From NCBI GenBank assembly GCA_965234325.1, contig OZ248415.1, forward strand, positions 1-64,000: 64,000 nt of DNA, written 5' to 3'. Both the position numbers and the translations under genes were made by a program. This stretch comes from Limnohabitans kasalickyi. Lineage in GTDB: Bacteria; Pseudomonadota; Gammaproteobacteria; Burkholderiales; Burkholderiaceae_C. This document shows positions 13,812 through 21,826 of this stretch, piece by piece. The notes under the pieces are model-generated. The model did not search any database. It saw only the letters and a list, made by a program, of their open reading frames with translations, and had not been told where the DNA came from. How positions within the stretch are numbered: the stretch's first letter is position 1; the number at the start of each line of letters is the position of its first letter.

Positions 13812-16800
13812 TCATGGCTTTGCTACGTTAAGCACTCTCACGGCGATGTACTTCTGAACTTCATCGGGAAGGTAGTTGTGCAATCTTGATTGAAGCTCAC
13901 ATGAAGTAACAGGTTTCTTTCCTCCATCGCGAGCTGTCGGCTGCTCCAAGCCGCCAACCCAAATCACTAAGTACACACCGAATCCATTGGTCTTTTCTTG
14001 TCTGGTGTACTGTGGAATCAGCTGACTCTGTACGGCCGTCCAAAGCTCGGTGTGCCATTCACCTTTGATTTCAATGGGCACAACGATCGTATTGCGATAT
14101 GAGACTCGAATGTCCGCACGTTTGTCATTGACGTAGTCGACCTCAGGTTGGCTATCGATTCCTAGAGGTTCGAGGTGGCCTCTTAGCATTGCAAGCAATG
14201 CATCCCGACAACTGTTTTCAGACTTGTGCTTGTTGTCAGATCCTTCTGTCCAGAATTGACGGAAAAGATCGCTGTTGCTTGTTTGAATATCTGTTGCAAT
14301 TTGGTCCAAACAGTCGAGCACAATGGCTTGCAGATCGGCATGACCGATTGGAGATTTGTTACTCAAAATTTTGGCTACGTTCGCAAGGATAGGGTGACTG
14401 AACGTGTTTTCCCTTAGCCTCTGAACAAGTTCGTGTTTACTGCTGAGCAAATGGCGTTTGATTTTTTCAAGCGTAGGGAGTTCTAGAAGTCGGTTGATCT
14501 CTTCCAGACTTTCAGGGGTGCCTAGCGCGGTCAATTTGCTGATGAGCCCTCTGACATGTTCACCCAGGCTCATTGCTTGGCTGACGGCTCCGCCACCCAT
14601 TGGCCAGTCGACTTCGGCGAATGGCGTTTGAATTTCAATGAGCTTCCCGAACGTTTTGGCGCTCAAAATGAAATCTATGGGCAAGTCACTTAGACTGTTG
14701 CCTAGGAAGTCGGAGATATGCTGTATGCGTTGCCGAGATTCACCAACGAAGTCCCAGAGCATTTGCTCGTACTGTTCGGGATCTATCAGCATCCCCGTGA
14801 GCAGGAAGTACACGCGTTGGCTTGGGTCAAGAGATTTGAGCTTAAGCTTCTTTGCAACGATTGTTGGGAGCTCGGGCATCTCATACTTGAGTGCAGACCT
14901 CAGCAATGAATTGAGCTGATTGAGCTGATTTGACCTATTACGGGTCGGAAAACTGAGAAGCAACGTCGGTACGGAAAGGCAGGCAACCTTCTTGTATGCT
15001 GCATTCGAGGCCAACGGATAGATCCCGTCAACGTATTCCTTTTGAGCTTTGAAGCTCACACTCGCGTATGCGAGAACTACCTTTGATACCAGCTCGGGCA
15101 TGTTGCTGACCAAATGCAAGAACCATTCGGGGGGTGTTTCAGTGCCATCGGTCAATCGGAAGCAGACCATTTTTTCCATTGTGCTGCTATCCAATAAATC
15201 GACATCACTTGAGTTCTCAGTCCAGCTCAGCTCCATTCCAAGCAAGCATGCAGCGCGAATCCAGTGGGCTTGCTGTTTCAGACTTAGATCGATGATTTCC
15301 TTGACGGAAGGAAGATCGCTACGATTGATACAGGCTGGTATGCCAGCCTTCGCAGCCTCGTATACATCGACATAGTTGTCGCAGTAGGTCTTGAATCGAT
15401 CGAGCGGTGTCTCGCCACGAGTGTCAGAGTACCTGTTTAGCCAAACTCCAGCCAATTCACCCATCAGTGCAGGGTGTGCTTGACCTGATCGGATGGTAGG
15501 TAGTTTGGCTGCCAGGTTGACGCTTCGCTCTCTTTTGATATCGGATTGCTCGCGCTGACGCAGTTGAATGGAATGATTCTGAGCCTTCCGCCACTCTGGA
15601 ATTTCCCAGGTCAGTAAAGGTTCTAGCCAGCTGGTTTTGATTGGGTCATCGTCCGCCCATTCGAGCAACATTTCAAAAGTGAGCCCTGGTGCAGGATGAT
15701 CGGACCACAAGGAACGCATGGCTTCAGCCAAGTGTTCCTTTGACAAGGCCTCGTTTGAGGTGCAGTCGATGTTCTGGAAATGCCACAGTCCAATGTCTGC
15801 AGGAGCTGGTATTCCGCGAAGGACCTGTGAGTCGTTGAATAAGCCTGGGAGTGGGGAAGTGATCGCTTCATTTCGTTCAAAGCAAACGCCTAGGAGCCCC
15901 TTGTAACGCTCGGGTCTGGCGTTCAGCCACTGTGTGATGGTCTTGTGGAACTCCGGCTCATGACGTCGCTCGCCGTATTCATCTGTGCCAATACGCAACC
16001 AGGTGAAGAGTTGTGTGTCGGGGATCCGGTCGCCATGGACATGAACACCGCGAGCAACCAGTGCGGCCAGCGTGCGCGAAATGTGAAACTCCACCCAGTT
16101 CAACGACTGCAAATCGCTGCGTTGTGCCAATTGGTCCAGCACGAAAGGTAAATCGTTTTCAGGAACTGTCTTGGGAAATTCATAGGCCCAAAAGTGCTGG
16201 TACATCCCCAAGATCTTGCTTTTGGGGAGGTGAAGGTAGTTCAGGACCTGTGAGGCAGAAACGGCTCTGGGAAAGAGCTTGCCTAACAAGATCCCAGCGA
16301 GCTCTTCATCTGGATCGGAAATCGTGCCTTGGTTCAGGCGATCCAGGAATTCGATGGCTTGACTATCCGTTACGCCAGACTCAAGCCAAGCCTCCAGCGA
16401 ATGCCGTCGTACTCGCTCCCAGCGAGTTTCATCTGCAGCAACCTCTCGCAGTTCGTTGGTCAGCTGCGTCTGAGCGGCTGATTGCTTGAGCACCTTGAGG
16501 ATGAAAACCACATAGGTCTGTGTGGAGTCATCCCGTTTGGGGTCCTGCAGTGCTGCCAAGTACTCATCTCGAAGTTCTACTTGGAAGAGCGCAGAAAGAT
16601 TTTCTGCACCTCGCAGATCCCAGAGTACCGACGGGTTGGCGTGAGTCTGGAAATAGATTTCCTGCAATAGCAGCCTCTTCGCTTCCACATCCATTGGGTG
16701 GGGATCACTGTAGAGGGCAACGCTCAGTGGATCATTTTTGATCAATGCATGTTGTGCCTTAAGACTCTTGAGTGCCAGCCAGCCATATAGGCCACGAAGC

Positions 16801-17831
16801 CCTGCTACTGCTTTGCCGTCAAATCCAAGCATGAGATTGAGTACTCTTTGCAGCGATAGCCCGCGTGAGTCGATCTGTTTTCCCAGCCAATCGGCTGCCA
16901 AATATTCAGCAATACTTCTGTGTGTTGGCTCTAGTCGCTGATCATTCGAAGTTGATGGTACAAAGAGGGCGGTGCCCAACGCTTTAGACGCTTGATAAGG
17001 TGAGCTTGGCTCAAATTCGTTCAGTGCAGGGAATCGGTCGCTTCCCTCTGACGGGTCTAGGGCGACGCCAGACTTGTCTGCCAATAGCAAACTGGCGAAT
17101 ACCTGGCCAGCGGCCTCCAAGAGTGCGCCTTTGAGTAATGGCTGAAAACGGGTTTGGTCGCGGTGCTTGCGGTTTTCTTCTTGAGCGAGGGCCTCGCATG
17201 CAAGCCGGTATGTCTCATCTCGACTGCTTGGCCAAGTCTGTCCTGCCAGTGCCTTGACCGTCAGTCCGAGCGTTTGAGGGTTACTCAGCAGGGCGCTGAT
17301 TCCGTGAGCTTCTGCTTGCGCGATGAAGTTCTCAGCGTCAGACCTGTTGAAGTTGTCTTCGAGAATCCGTTTGATGTCTGCAGCCGTCAGAGGCTCCAGG
17401 GTGTAAATCGGTAGTTTTCCATTTGGCGAAGCTCCAATGATCTCTTCAAGATCAGATTGCCCGAACCAGTCTGCAGCACGGCAGGCGATCCGAAAATTGG
17501 GCGGCCCCAGTTTCCTGAGTCTTGATTTGACCTGAACCAAGATAGATGCAGTCGTAACACTGGCACGAATTTCATCCAACCCATCGAGGAACAGGCATTT
17601 GTCTTTCCATGCCTCATCGATATCGCTATAAACGAACTCAGCAATCGTCAAATGCAGGCCGTTGTCGGATTTCGCCTCAGATTTGAAGGCCTCACTTTTC
17701 CCTGCGCCAGGCTCTCCAAGCAAAACCCATGCTGGGACTGACCTCAGCGATTCCACGCCCACCGCCTCGGTGTTGGAGCCACCGTCGGGCAATTGTGAGA
17801 GCTGCTTGACGCTGCGGGGGACAAAGATCAT
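13812..17831 (-). CDS. NACHT/STAND-like NTPase with C-terminal nuclease-like motif
   Basis: 1339 aa. Walker A GEPGAGKS at 39-46 and a NACHT-style Walker B LFLDGLDE at 80-87, with sensor/winged-helix-like segments to about residue 330 (...RLEPTHRSIAEYLAADWL, a typical NACHT end). The long middle is helical repeat-like and may be the sensor. Near the C-terminus (about 1238-1260) DIRVSYRNTIVVPIEIKGEWH has the D-x(n)-E-x-K order of a PD-(D/E)XK nuclease. Bacterial NACHT and Avs proteins are anti-phage sensors, and most carry the effector at the N-terminus, so a C-terminal nuclease is unusual. Its ATG abuts the stop of the upstream AAA gene with no gap, indicating one operon. Confidence 0.72.
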   Translation of the reverse strand: MIFVPRSVKQLSQLPDGGSNTEAVGVESLRSVPAWVLLGEPGAGKSEAFKSEAKSDNGLHLTIAEFVYSDIDEAWKDKCLFLDGLDEIRASVTTASILVQVKSRLRKLGPPNFRIACRAADWFGQSDLEEIIGASPNGKLPIYTLEPLTAADIKRILEDNFNRSDAENFIAQAEAHGISALLSNPQTLGLTVKALAGQTWPSSRDETYRLACEALAQEENRKHRDQTRFQPLLKGALLEAAGQVFASLLLADKSGVALDPSEGSDRFPALNEFEPSSPYQASKALGTALFVPSTSNDQRLEPTHRSIAEYLAADWLGKQIDSRGLSLQRVLNLMLGFDGKAVAGLRGLYGWLALKSLKAQHALIKNDPLSVALYSDPHPMDVEAKRLLLQEIYFQTHANPSVLWDLRGAENLSALFQVELRDEYLAALQDPKRDDSTQTYVVFILKVLKQSAAQTQLTNELREVAADETRWERVRRHSLEAWLESGVTDSQAIEFLDRLNQGTISDPDEELAGILLGKLFPRAVSASQVLNYLHLPKSKILGMYQHFWAYEFPKTVPENDLPFVLDQLAQRSDLQSLNWVEFHISRTLAALVARGVHVHGDRIPDTQLFTWLRIGTDEYGERRHEPEFHKTITQWLNARPERYKGLLGVCFERNEAITSPLPGLFNDSQVLRGIPAPADIGLWHFQNIDCTSNEALSKEHLAEAMRSLWSDHPAPGLTFEMLLEWADDDPIKTSWLEPLLTWEIPEWRKAQNHSIQLRQREQSDIKRERSVNLAAKLPTIRSGQAHPALMGELAGVWLNRYSDTRGETPLDRFKTYCDNYVDVYEAAKAGIPACINRSDLPSVKEIIDLSLKQQAHWIRAACLLGMELSWTENSSDVDLLDSSTMEKMVCFRLTDGTETPPEWFLHLVSNMPELVSKVVLAYASVSFKAQKEYVDGIYPLASNAAYKKVACLSVPTLLLSFPTRNRSNQLNQLNSLLRSALKYEMPELPTIVAKKLKLKSLDPSQRVYFLLTGMLIDPEQYEQMLWDFVGESRQRIQHISDFLGNSLSDLPIDFILSAKTFGKLIEIQTPFAEVDWPMGGGAVSQAMSLGEHVRGLISKLTALGTPESLEEINRLLELPTLEKIKRHLLSSKHELVQRLRENTFSHPILANVAKILSNKSPIGHADLQAIVLDCLDQIATDIQTSNSDLFRQFWTEGSDNKHKSENSCRDALLAMLRGHLEPLGIDSQPEVDYVNDKRADIRVSYRNTIVVPIEIKGEWHTELWTAVQSQLIPQYTRQEKTNGFGVYLVIWVGGLEQPTARDGGKKPVTSCELQSRLHNYLPDEVQKYIAVRVLNVAKP

Positions 17832-19088
17832 TTACTTCATCCAGCTTTCAACCGGTTGCAGAAGGAAGTCGGAAATGGCAACGCCATCGGCTCCCACCAC
17901 CATCGGGGTGACATTTTTGAATTTGTCAGCAAAGACCTGCAGGCCTTTGGGGGCAGCATAGTCATCCCCGCTTTTGACCTCGATGGCGAGCAATTTTTCG
18001 CCATAGGTCAGAACGAAGTCCACTTCACTGGGGCTCTCTCGCCAGTAATACAGGCTGGAGTTTTCGGGCTTGTTGTTGATCAGGTGTGTGCCAACGGCAC
18101 TTTCAACCAGGCGTCCCCAGTACGTGCGGTCGTTTTTGGCCTGCTCGAACGTGTACTTTGCCTGAGCTGAAATCAGGGCTGTGTTGTGGGCATTGAATTT
18201 GGGTGGTGAGGCTCGCCTGCGCAGCTCTTGCCCCGCGTACTTCTGCAGGCCCGTCAGCAAGCCTGCCTGTGAGAGCAAGTCCAGGTAATGGGCGAGGGTG
18301 ACTGTGTTGCCTGCATCCTGGAGCTGGCCGAGCAATTTCGTCAAGGCGATCAGTTGGCCAGAGTAGGCTCCGCAGCCCAGCTCAAACAGGTTCTTCAAGA
18401 GCGCAGGCTTTTCGACCCGGGTCATCTGCAGGATGTCGCTCTCAATGTTTGGCTTGATCAGGGCATCACGGACGTACTGTCTCCAGCGGGTTTCATCGCG
18501 GATCAGACTGGCTGCACCTGGGTAGCCACCGAAATAGATGTACTCGTCCAGTGAAAAATCGAAGGCCTCCTGCATCTCGCTGTATGACCAGTGCGACATG
18601 TGGATGGGCTCATAGCGTCCAGCCAGGCTTTCAGTCAGACCCTTCTGCATAAGCCATGGCGAAGATCCCAGAAGCACAACGTGCAAGGGAACTTGCTCAG
18701 CCCGGTCTGCGTCCCAAAGCCCCTTGACGACTTCTGACCATCTGGGAATCTTCTGAATCTCATCGATGGCCAGGACATGGCATTGCCCCGAGGGCAGCGA
18801 CCGAGCTTTGGCGCGAGCTTGTGTCCACTTGTCGACGATCCATTTCTCAGTTGCTTTTGCCCCAGGCTCTCCCTGAATGGTGCTGGCTGCGTCACTGAAT
18901 GGGTCAACAGTCACTGTGGCTGACTGATCCGTAGCTTCGAAGGTTGAAGGGCGCCTGGCCAGAGCCTGGCGGACCATGGTCGACTTGCCAATTTGACGCG
19001 GTCCGGCTACAACGATCATGAACTTGGGAGGTTCATCGATTCGAGCTTCGAGCGTCTTCAGATGAGGGCGGTTGTACGGCATTTGCAT
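17832..19088 (-). CDS. AAA ATPase, DUF4143 family
   Basis: 418 aa. An AAA_14-type P-loop domain at the N-terminus with Walker A GPRQIGKST (29-37) and Walker B HVLAIDEIQ (104-112). A DUF4143 C-terminal domain contains a PD-(D/E)XK-like motif (SEVDFVLTYGEKLLAIEVKSG, about 355-375). Proteins of this class are common, often in mobile or defence regions, and their role is poorly known. It is first in a two-gene operon with the NACHT-like gene, whose ATG directly follows its TAA. A 14-bp palindrome lies just upstream. The two ATPases may act as a pair; this is inference. Confidence 0.8.
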   Translation of the reverse strand: MQMPYNRPHLKTLEARIDEPPKFMIVVAGPRQIGKSTMVRQALARRPSTFEATDQSATVTVDPFSDAASTIQGEPGAKATEKWIVDKWTQARAKARSLPSGQCHVLAIDEIQKIPRWSEVVKGLWDADRAEQVPLHVVLLGSSPWLMQKGLTESLAGRYEPIHMSHWSYSEMQEAFDFSLDEYIYFGGYPGAASLIRDETRWRQYVRDALIKPNIESDILQMTRVEKPALLKNLFELGCGAYSGQLIALTKLLGQLQDAGNTVTLAHYLDLLSQAGLLTGLQKYAGQELRRRASPPKFNAHNTALISAQAKYTFEQAKNDRTYWGRLVESAVGTHLINNKPENSSLYYWRESPSEVDFVLTYGEKLLAIEVKSGDDYAAPKGLQVFADKFKNVTPMVVGADGVAISDFLLQPVESWMK

Positions 19089-19094
19089 ACCACT

Positions 19095-19108
19095 GAGTAA
19101 ATTTACTC
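19095..19108. promoter_or_regulatory. Perfect 14-bp palindrome in a divergent promoter region
   Basis: GAGTAAATTTACTC lies 7 bp upstream of the leftward AAA/NACHT operon and about 25-50 bp before the rightward gene. This is a natural site for a shared operator. No binding protein is known. Confidence 0.4.
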
Positions 19109-19157
19109 TGTAGTGTACAATGTGTTTTGATTGTATGCAACCAAAAGTGCTTTTCCG

Positions 19158-19778
19158 ATGAAAACCTTGGCCGACCTTGATCCTGTCCTAAAAAATGCTC
19201 GCGAGCTGGGAGGCTGGATTGCACACCATCAAGATGGTCTTGAAATCAAGACCGTGGATGGCATCAGAGTTCCGGGCGCTTTGTTTGACTTGGCAATCGA
19301 ATATCAAGTCGGAATTGTTCACCTAGCTTCTGCGCGGATCTATGGCCCTGCCTTCGCATTGATTCGGACGCAGTTTGAGGCATTTGTCCGGGGCACTTGG
19401 CTGCGGCTTTGCGCAACCCCGGTGGAACTTAAGCGATTCACCGAATCTGACAAGATCAAACAAGAGTTCTGGGAACTGATTGATGCCATTGAGGCCCATC
19501 CCGAATTTGGAGACCAAGTGCTTTCAGGCATTCATCAGAAGGTCTGGAAGGCCATGAACAGTTACACGCACGCAGGCATGCTGCAGGTGGCTCGCAGAAT
19601 GAAGGCGGGCTCAATCGAACCTAATTACGAACCTGCAGAAGTGCTCGAGGTCATTCAGGCGGCCGGTTTCTTCGCGTTGTTGGCATTGCATCAGATTGGG
19701 CAGATGGCTGGTGACCATGAGCTTGTTACTAAGACGCATGACCTCCTGGTTGGAGTCACGAAAGATCTCGGTGTGTGA
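19158..19778 (+). CDS. Hypothetical protein, DUF6988/DUF5677-like helical
   Basis: 206 aa from the ATG at 19158; an in-frame TTG at 19131 would add nine residues. No strong ribosome site marks either. The helical sequence ...HLASARIYGPAFALIRTQFEAFVRGTWLRLCAT... resembles a family of uncharacterised proteins with an 'A-x-x-LhRsxfEaxVRGhWL' signature (DUF6988-like). Possible conserved polar residues include the Glu and Arg of this motif and a later YTHAG. Transcribed divergently from the AAA/NACHT operon, so perhaps part of the same defence locus. Function unknown. Confidence 0.6.
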   Translation: MKTLADLDPVLKNARELGGWIAHHQDGLEIKTVDGIRVPGALFDLAIEYQVGIVHLASARIYGPAFALIRTQFEAFVRGTWLRLCATPVELKRFTESDKIKQEFWELIDAIEAHPEFGDQVLSGIHQKVWKAMNSYTHAGMLQVARRMKAGSIEPNYEPAEVLEVIQAAGFFALLALHQIGQMAGDHELVTKTHDLLVGVTKDLGV

Positions 19779-19969
19779 AAAACATGATTTGTGGATTTGG
19801 GTTCAATTTCCAAAACCGGATTTGAAGTTAAGGCAATGCGGTGTGTCGATGTAATATCGGCACTCAGGTTGGCTTGCAAGATCTACTCGTATTCACGCTC
19901 TAGTACCCGCTAGCATGATTGAGTGCGAATAGAAAGTTCCTGAGTGGTGAACCATCCACCACCTTACAC

Positions 19970-20000
19970 AAGGGCTCGGAAAATCTCCGAGCCCTTCTTC
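19970..20000 (+). terminator. Rho-independent terminator
   Basis: AAGGGCTCGG (19970-19979) pairs with CCGAGCCCTT (19987-19996) around a 7-base loop, followed by a T-rich stretch (cttcttt). It lies about 190 bp after the 206-aa gene and would isolate it from the HTH/Fic pair. The rest of 19779-20119 shows no gene. Confidence 0.7.
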
Positions 20001-20120
20001 TTTGCTCCCAAGCCCTGTATTTGCGGGCTTCCGACGGGACTGTTTTTCAGGGGGCTAACTCACTTACCCCTAAGCAGTCACAATTTTGGCGTTCCTCTAG
20101 AGTCAGACAGTCAATTTAGT

Positions 20121-20234
20121 GAAACTCATAGGTTTCAAATTATTCATCAATATGGAACTCATGGGTTTTGTATCTGTTGTCGAAATGGAACCCATAGGTT
20201 ATTATTAGTCCTGTCTAACGAAACTCATAAGTAC
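20121..20234 (+). promoter_or_regulatory. Four operator-like repeats with exact 33-bp period
   Basis: Copies start at 20121 (gaaactcataggttt), 20154 (ggaactcatgggttt), 20187 (ggaacccataggtta) and 20220 (gaaactcataagtac), each exactly 33 bp apart, about three helical turns. The core AACYCATRGGTT is a near-palindrome, as expected for an HTH dimer site. The last copy ends one base before the ATG of the HTH gene. I infer cooperative autorepression by that HTH protein. Confidence 0.75.
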
Positions 20235-20235
20235 C

Positions 20236-20694
20236 ATGGACAAGCAATTTCGTGATCTTCAGCTCCAGCAGATGGATGCTTTGCTCAGCTCTTGGAAGTC
20301 GGCGCAACTGTGCGCACGACCGAAATCGGGTTGGGTTCGTGCTGTGCGCGAGACTTTGGGAATGTCGGCAGCGGCCTTCGCTAGGCGGCTTGGTATTTCG
20401 CATGCAGGTGTGCGCAAGTTGGAGGCGTCTGAGGCTTCAGATGTCATCACGTTGGCGACGCTTCGCAAGTTGGCGCAGGCGTTGGACTGTGAGTTGCAGT
20501 ACGCGCTTGTACCTCGAACAAGTCTTACTCAGCAGCTCCAAGATAGAGCACTAACAGTTGCCAAGGAGCATTTGCAACCGATCGCGCATTCCATGGCGCT
20601 TGAGGACCAGGCTGTAGTTGGCCCTTTGAATAAACTTCAATTTGATCTCGCGGTCAAAGAGTTGCTTGAAGGATCGCGTCGCGAATTGTGGTGA
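20236..20694 (+). CDS. Mobile mystery protein A-like HTH regulator
   Basis: 152 aa. An XRE-type helix-turn-helix at about residues 35-85 (VRAVRETLGMSAAAFARRLGISHAGVRKLEASE...TLATLRKLAQAL), followed by a C-terminal helical part. The pairing with a downstream Fic protein matches the 'mobile mystery protein A/B' pair described from plasmids and integrative elements, where A looks like an antitoxin or regulator. No clear ribosome site precedes the ATG; the fourth operator repeat occupies that place, so the transcript may be leaderless or tightly repressed. The Fic gene starts 10 bp after its stop. Confidence 0.82.
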   Translation: MDKQFRDLQLQQMDALLSSWKSAQLCARPKSGWVRAVRETLGMSAAAFARRLGISHAGVRKLEASEASDVITLATLRKLAQALDCELQYALVPRTSLTQQLQDRALTVAKEHLQPIAHSMALEDQAVVGPLNKLQFDLAVKELLEGSRRELW

Positions 20695-20704
20695 GATAGG
20701 GTAA

Positions 20705-21292
20705 ATGGAATTTCAGTACGCACCGGGGGCCACCCCTCTTGATCCTGATGAGGCTGCAGGTCTAGTGCCTGTGCACATCACAACACAGGCAGACCTCAAC
20801 GCTTGGGAGCAGGCCAACATCGTTTTAGGAGATCGCTGGGCAGCTCGCCAGAAAAAACGCGATCTGTTGGATGAAGGTTTTGTGCGAGATTTGCACCGCC
20901 AGATGTTTGACAAGACTTGGCAGTGGGCTGGGACGTTTCGTCAGACCAATAAAAACATTGGTGTGGACTGGACTCAAATCGCCGTGAAATTGCGTGACTT
21001 GTTGGACAACACTCGCTACCAGATCGAAAACCATGTCTTCAAAGAAGATGAGGTAGCGGTGCGTTTTCATCACCAGCTTGTCTTGATTCACGCCTTCCCA
21101 AACGGGAACGGGCGTCATTCTCGTTTGATGGCAGATTTATTGATCACACGGCTTGGGCAACCCAGATTGACTTGGGGTGGTGCCAGTGCAGCTCTCACGC
21201 CTGTTGGAGCAATTCGTGACCGTTATTTGGTGGCCTTGCGTGAGGCAGACAAAGGGCAAATCAATGGGTTAATTGAATTTGCCCGTAGTTGA
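20705..21292 (+). CDS. Mobile mystery protein B-like Fic-domain protein
   Basis: 195 aa. The Fic motif is complete: H129-AFPNGNGR-H138 (consensus HPFxx[DE/N]GNGRxxR), preceded by the WAGTFRQTNKNIG flap region and followed by an RLTWGG segment, as in the 'mobile mystery protein B' family. Fic proteins usually transfer AMP from ATP to a target protein. The Asp/Glu of classic Fic sites is Asn133 here, as in some other family members. No inhibitory [S/T]xxxE[G/N] helix is evident in it, so the upstream HTH protein is the likely partner. Toxin-antitoxin action is inference. Confidence 0.85.
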   Translation: MEFQYAPGATPLDPDEAAGLVPVHITTQADLNAWEQANIVLGDRWAARQKKRDLLDEGFVRDLHRQMFDKTWQWAGTFRQTNKNIGVDWTQIAVKLRDLLDNTRYQIENHVFKEDEVAVRFHHQLVLIHAFPNGNGRHSRLMADLLITRLGQPRLTWGGASAALTPVGAIRDRYLVALREADKGQINGLIEFARS

Positions 21293-21310
21293 GAACGGAG
21301 TTGTGGCCGG

Positions 21311-21571
21311 TCAAGACAGGCGGGCGATTGCTTCGTGAAGCATAAAACCGGACACAGCTTTTGGTGGGACTGGCTTGTGTACATCGGGGCGTTGAAATCG
21401 GCGCTCGGATTCGAATGCTTCGATGTCAATCAGTCGGTACATTACTTTGCCGCCAATTTTTAGATAAACTGGACCAGTGCCATCGCAACGGTAACGTTCG
21501 ATTGTGTGGACTGATTTGTTCCATCTGTTGGCTAGGTCGTTTTGAGTTAGGTGTTTCACGGAGTCTGTCAT
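21311..21571 (-). CDS. Excisionase/AlpA-like HTH DNA-binding protein
   Basis: 86 aa. Residues 5-55 (VKHLTQNDLANRWNKSVHTIERYRCDGTGPVYLKIGGKVMYRLIDIEAFE) form a MerR-like winged helix of the HTH_17 type used by excisionases and AlpA regulators. The short C-terminal tail is unassigned. It is transcribed leftwards, convergent with the Fic gene. Being near the right end of the island, it may direct excision or regulate an integrase. Confidence 0.75.
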   Translation of the reverse strand: MTDSVKHLTQNDLANRWNKSVHTIERYRCDGTGPVYLKIGGKVMYRLIDIEAFESERRFQRPDVHKPVPPKAVSGFMLHEAIARLS

Positions 21572-21756
21572 GTGTTTTTCCTCTTTTTTGGGAAGACCAT
21601 TGACGCGTAGATTCGAGAGAAAAGCCAGTTAATTCGAGAGGTAGCGGCGGAAATTTGTAAGTTATGCACTGCATACGCAACTACCGGTCAAGCAATATTC
21701 AAGTGCTGTTGGTGTGGAATTGAACCAGGGTCCACAATGCACCACCAATGCCTGAA

Positions 21757-21787
21757 AAGCCAACCCTAACCGGTTGGCTTTTTTTTA
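21757..21787 (+). terminator. Rho-independent terminator at island/core junction
   Basis: AAGCCAACC (21757-21765) pairs with GGTTGGCTT (21772-21780) around a 6-base loop, followed by T8. No rightward gene ends just before it. The sequence immediately upstream (GCACCACCA at 21739-21747) resembles a tRNA CCA end, so this may be an orphaned tRNA terminator marking the right border of the island. Confidence 0.75.
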
Positions 21788-21826
21788 CTCTGCACTTTTC
21801 CCCCTGCTAAAACCTTTGAGGTTTCT

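Noticed and set aside
20121..20234. Regularly spaced repeats resembling a short CRISPR array
   Set aside because: Repeats are only about 15 bp and degenerate, spacers are 18 bp, there are no cas genes, and the last copy abuts an HTH gene start; an operator array fits better.
21711..21747. tRNA-like sequence ending CACCACCA
   Set aside because: The + strand lacks a TTCRANN T-loop, and the GGTTCAATT on the minus strand has poor stem pairing and no CCA; not a functional tRNA.
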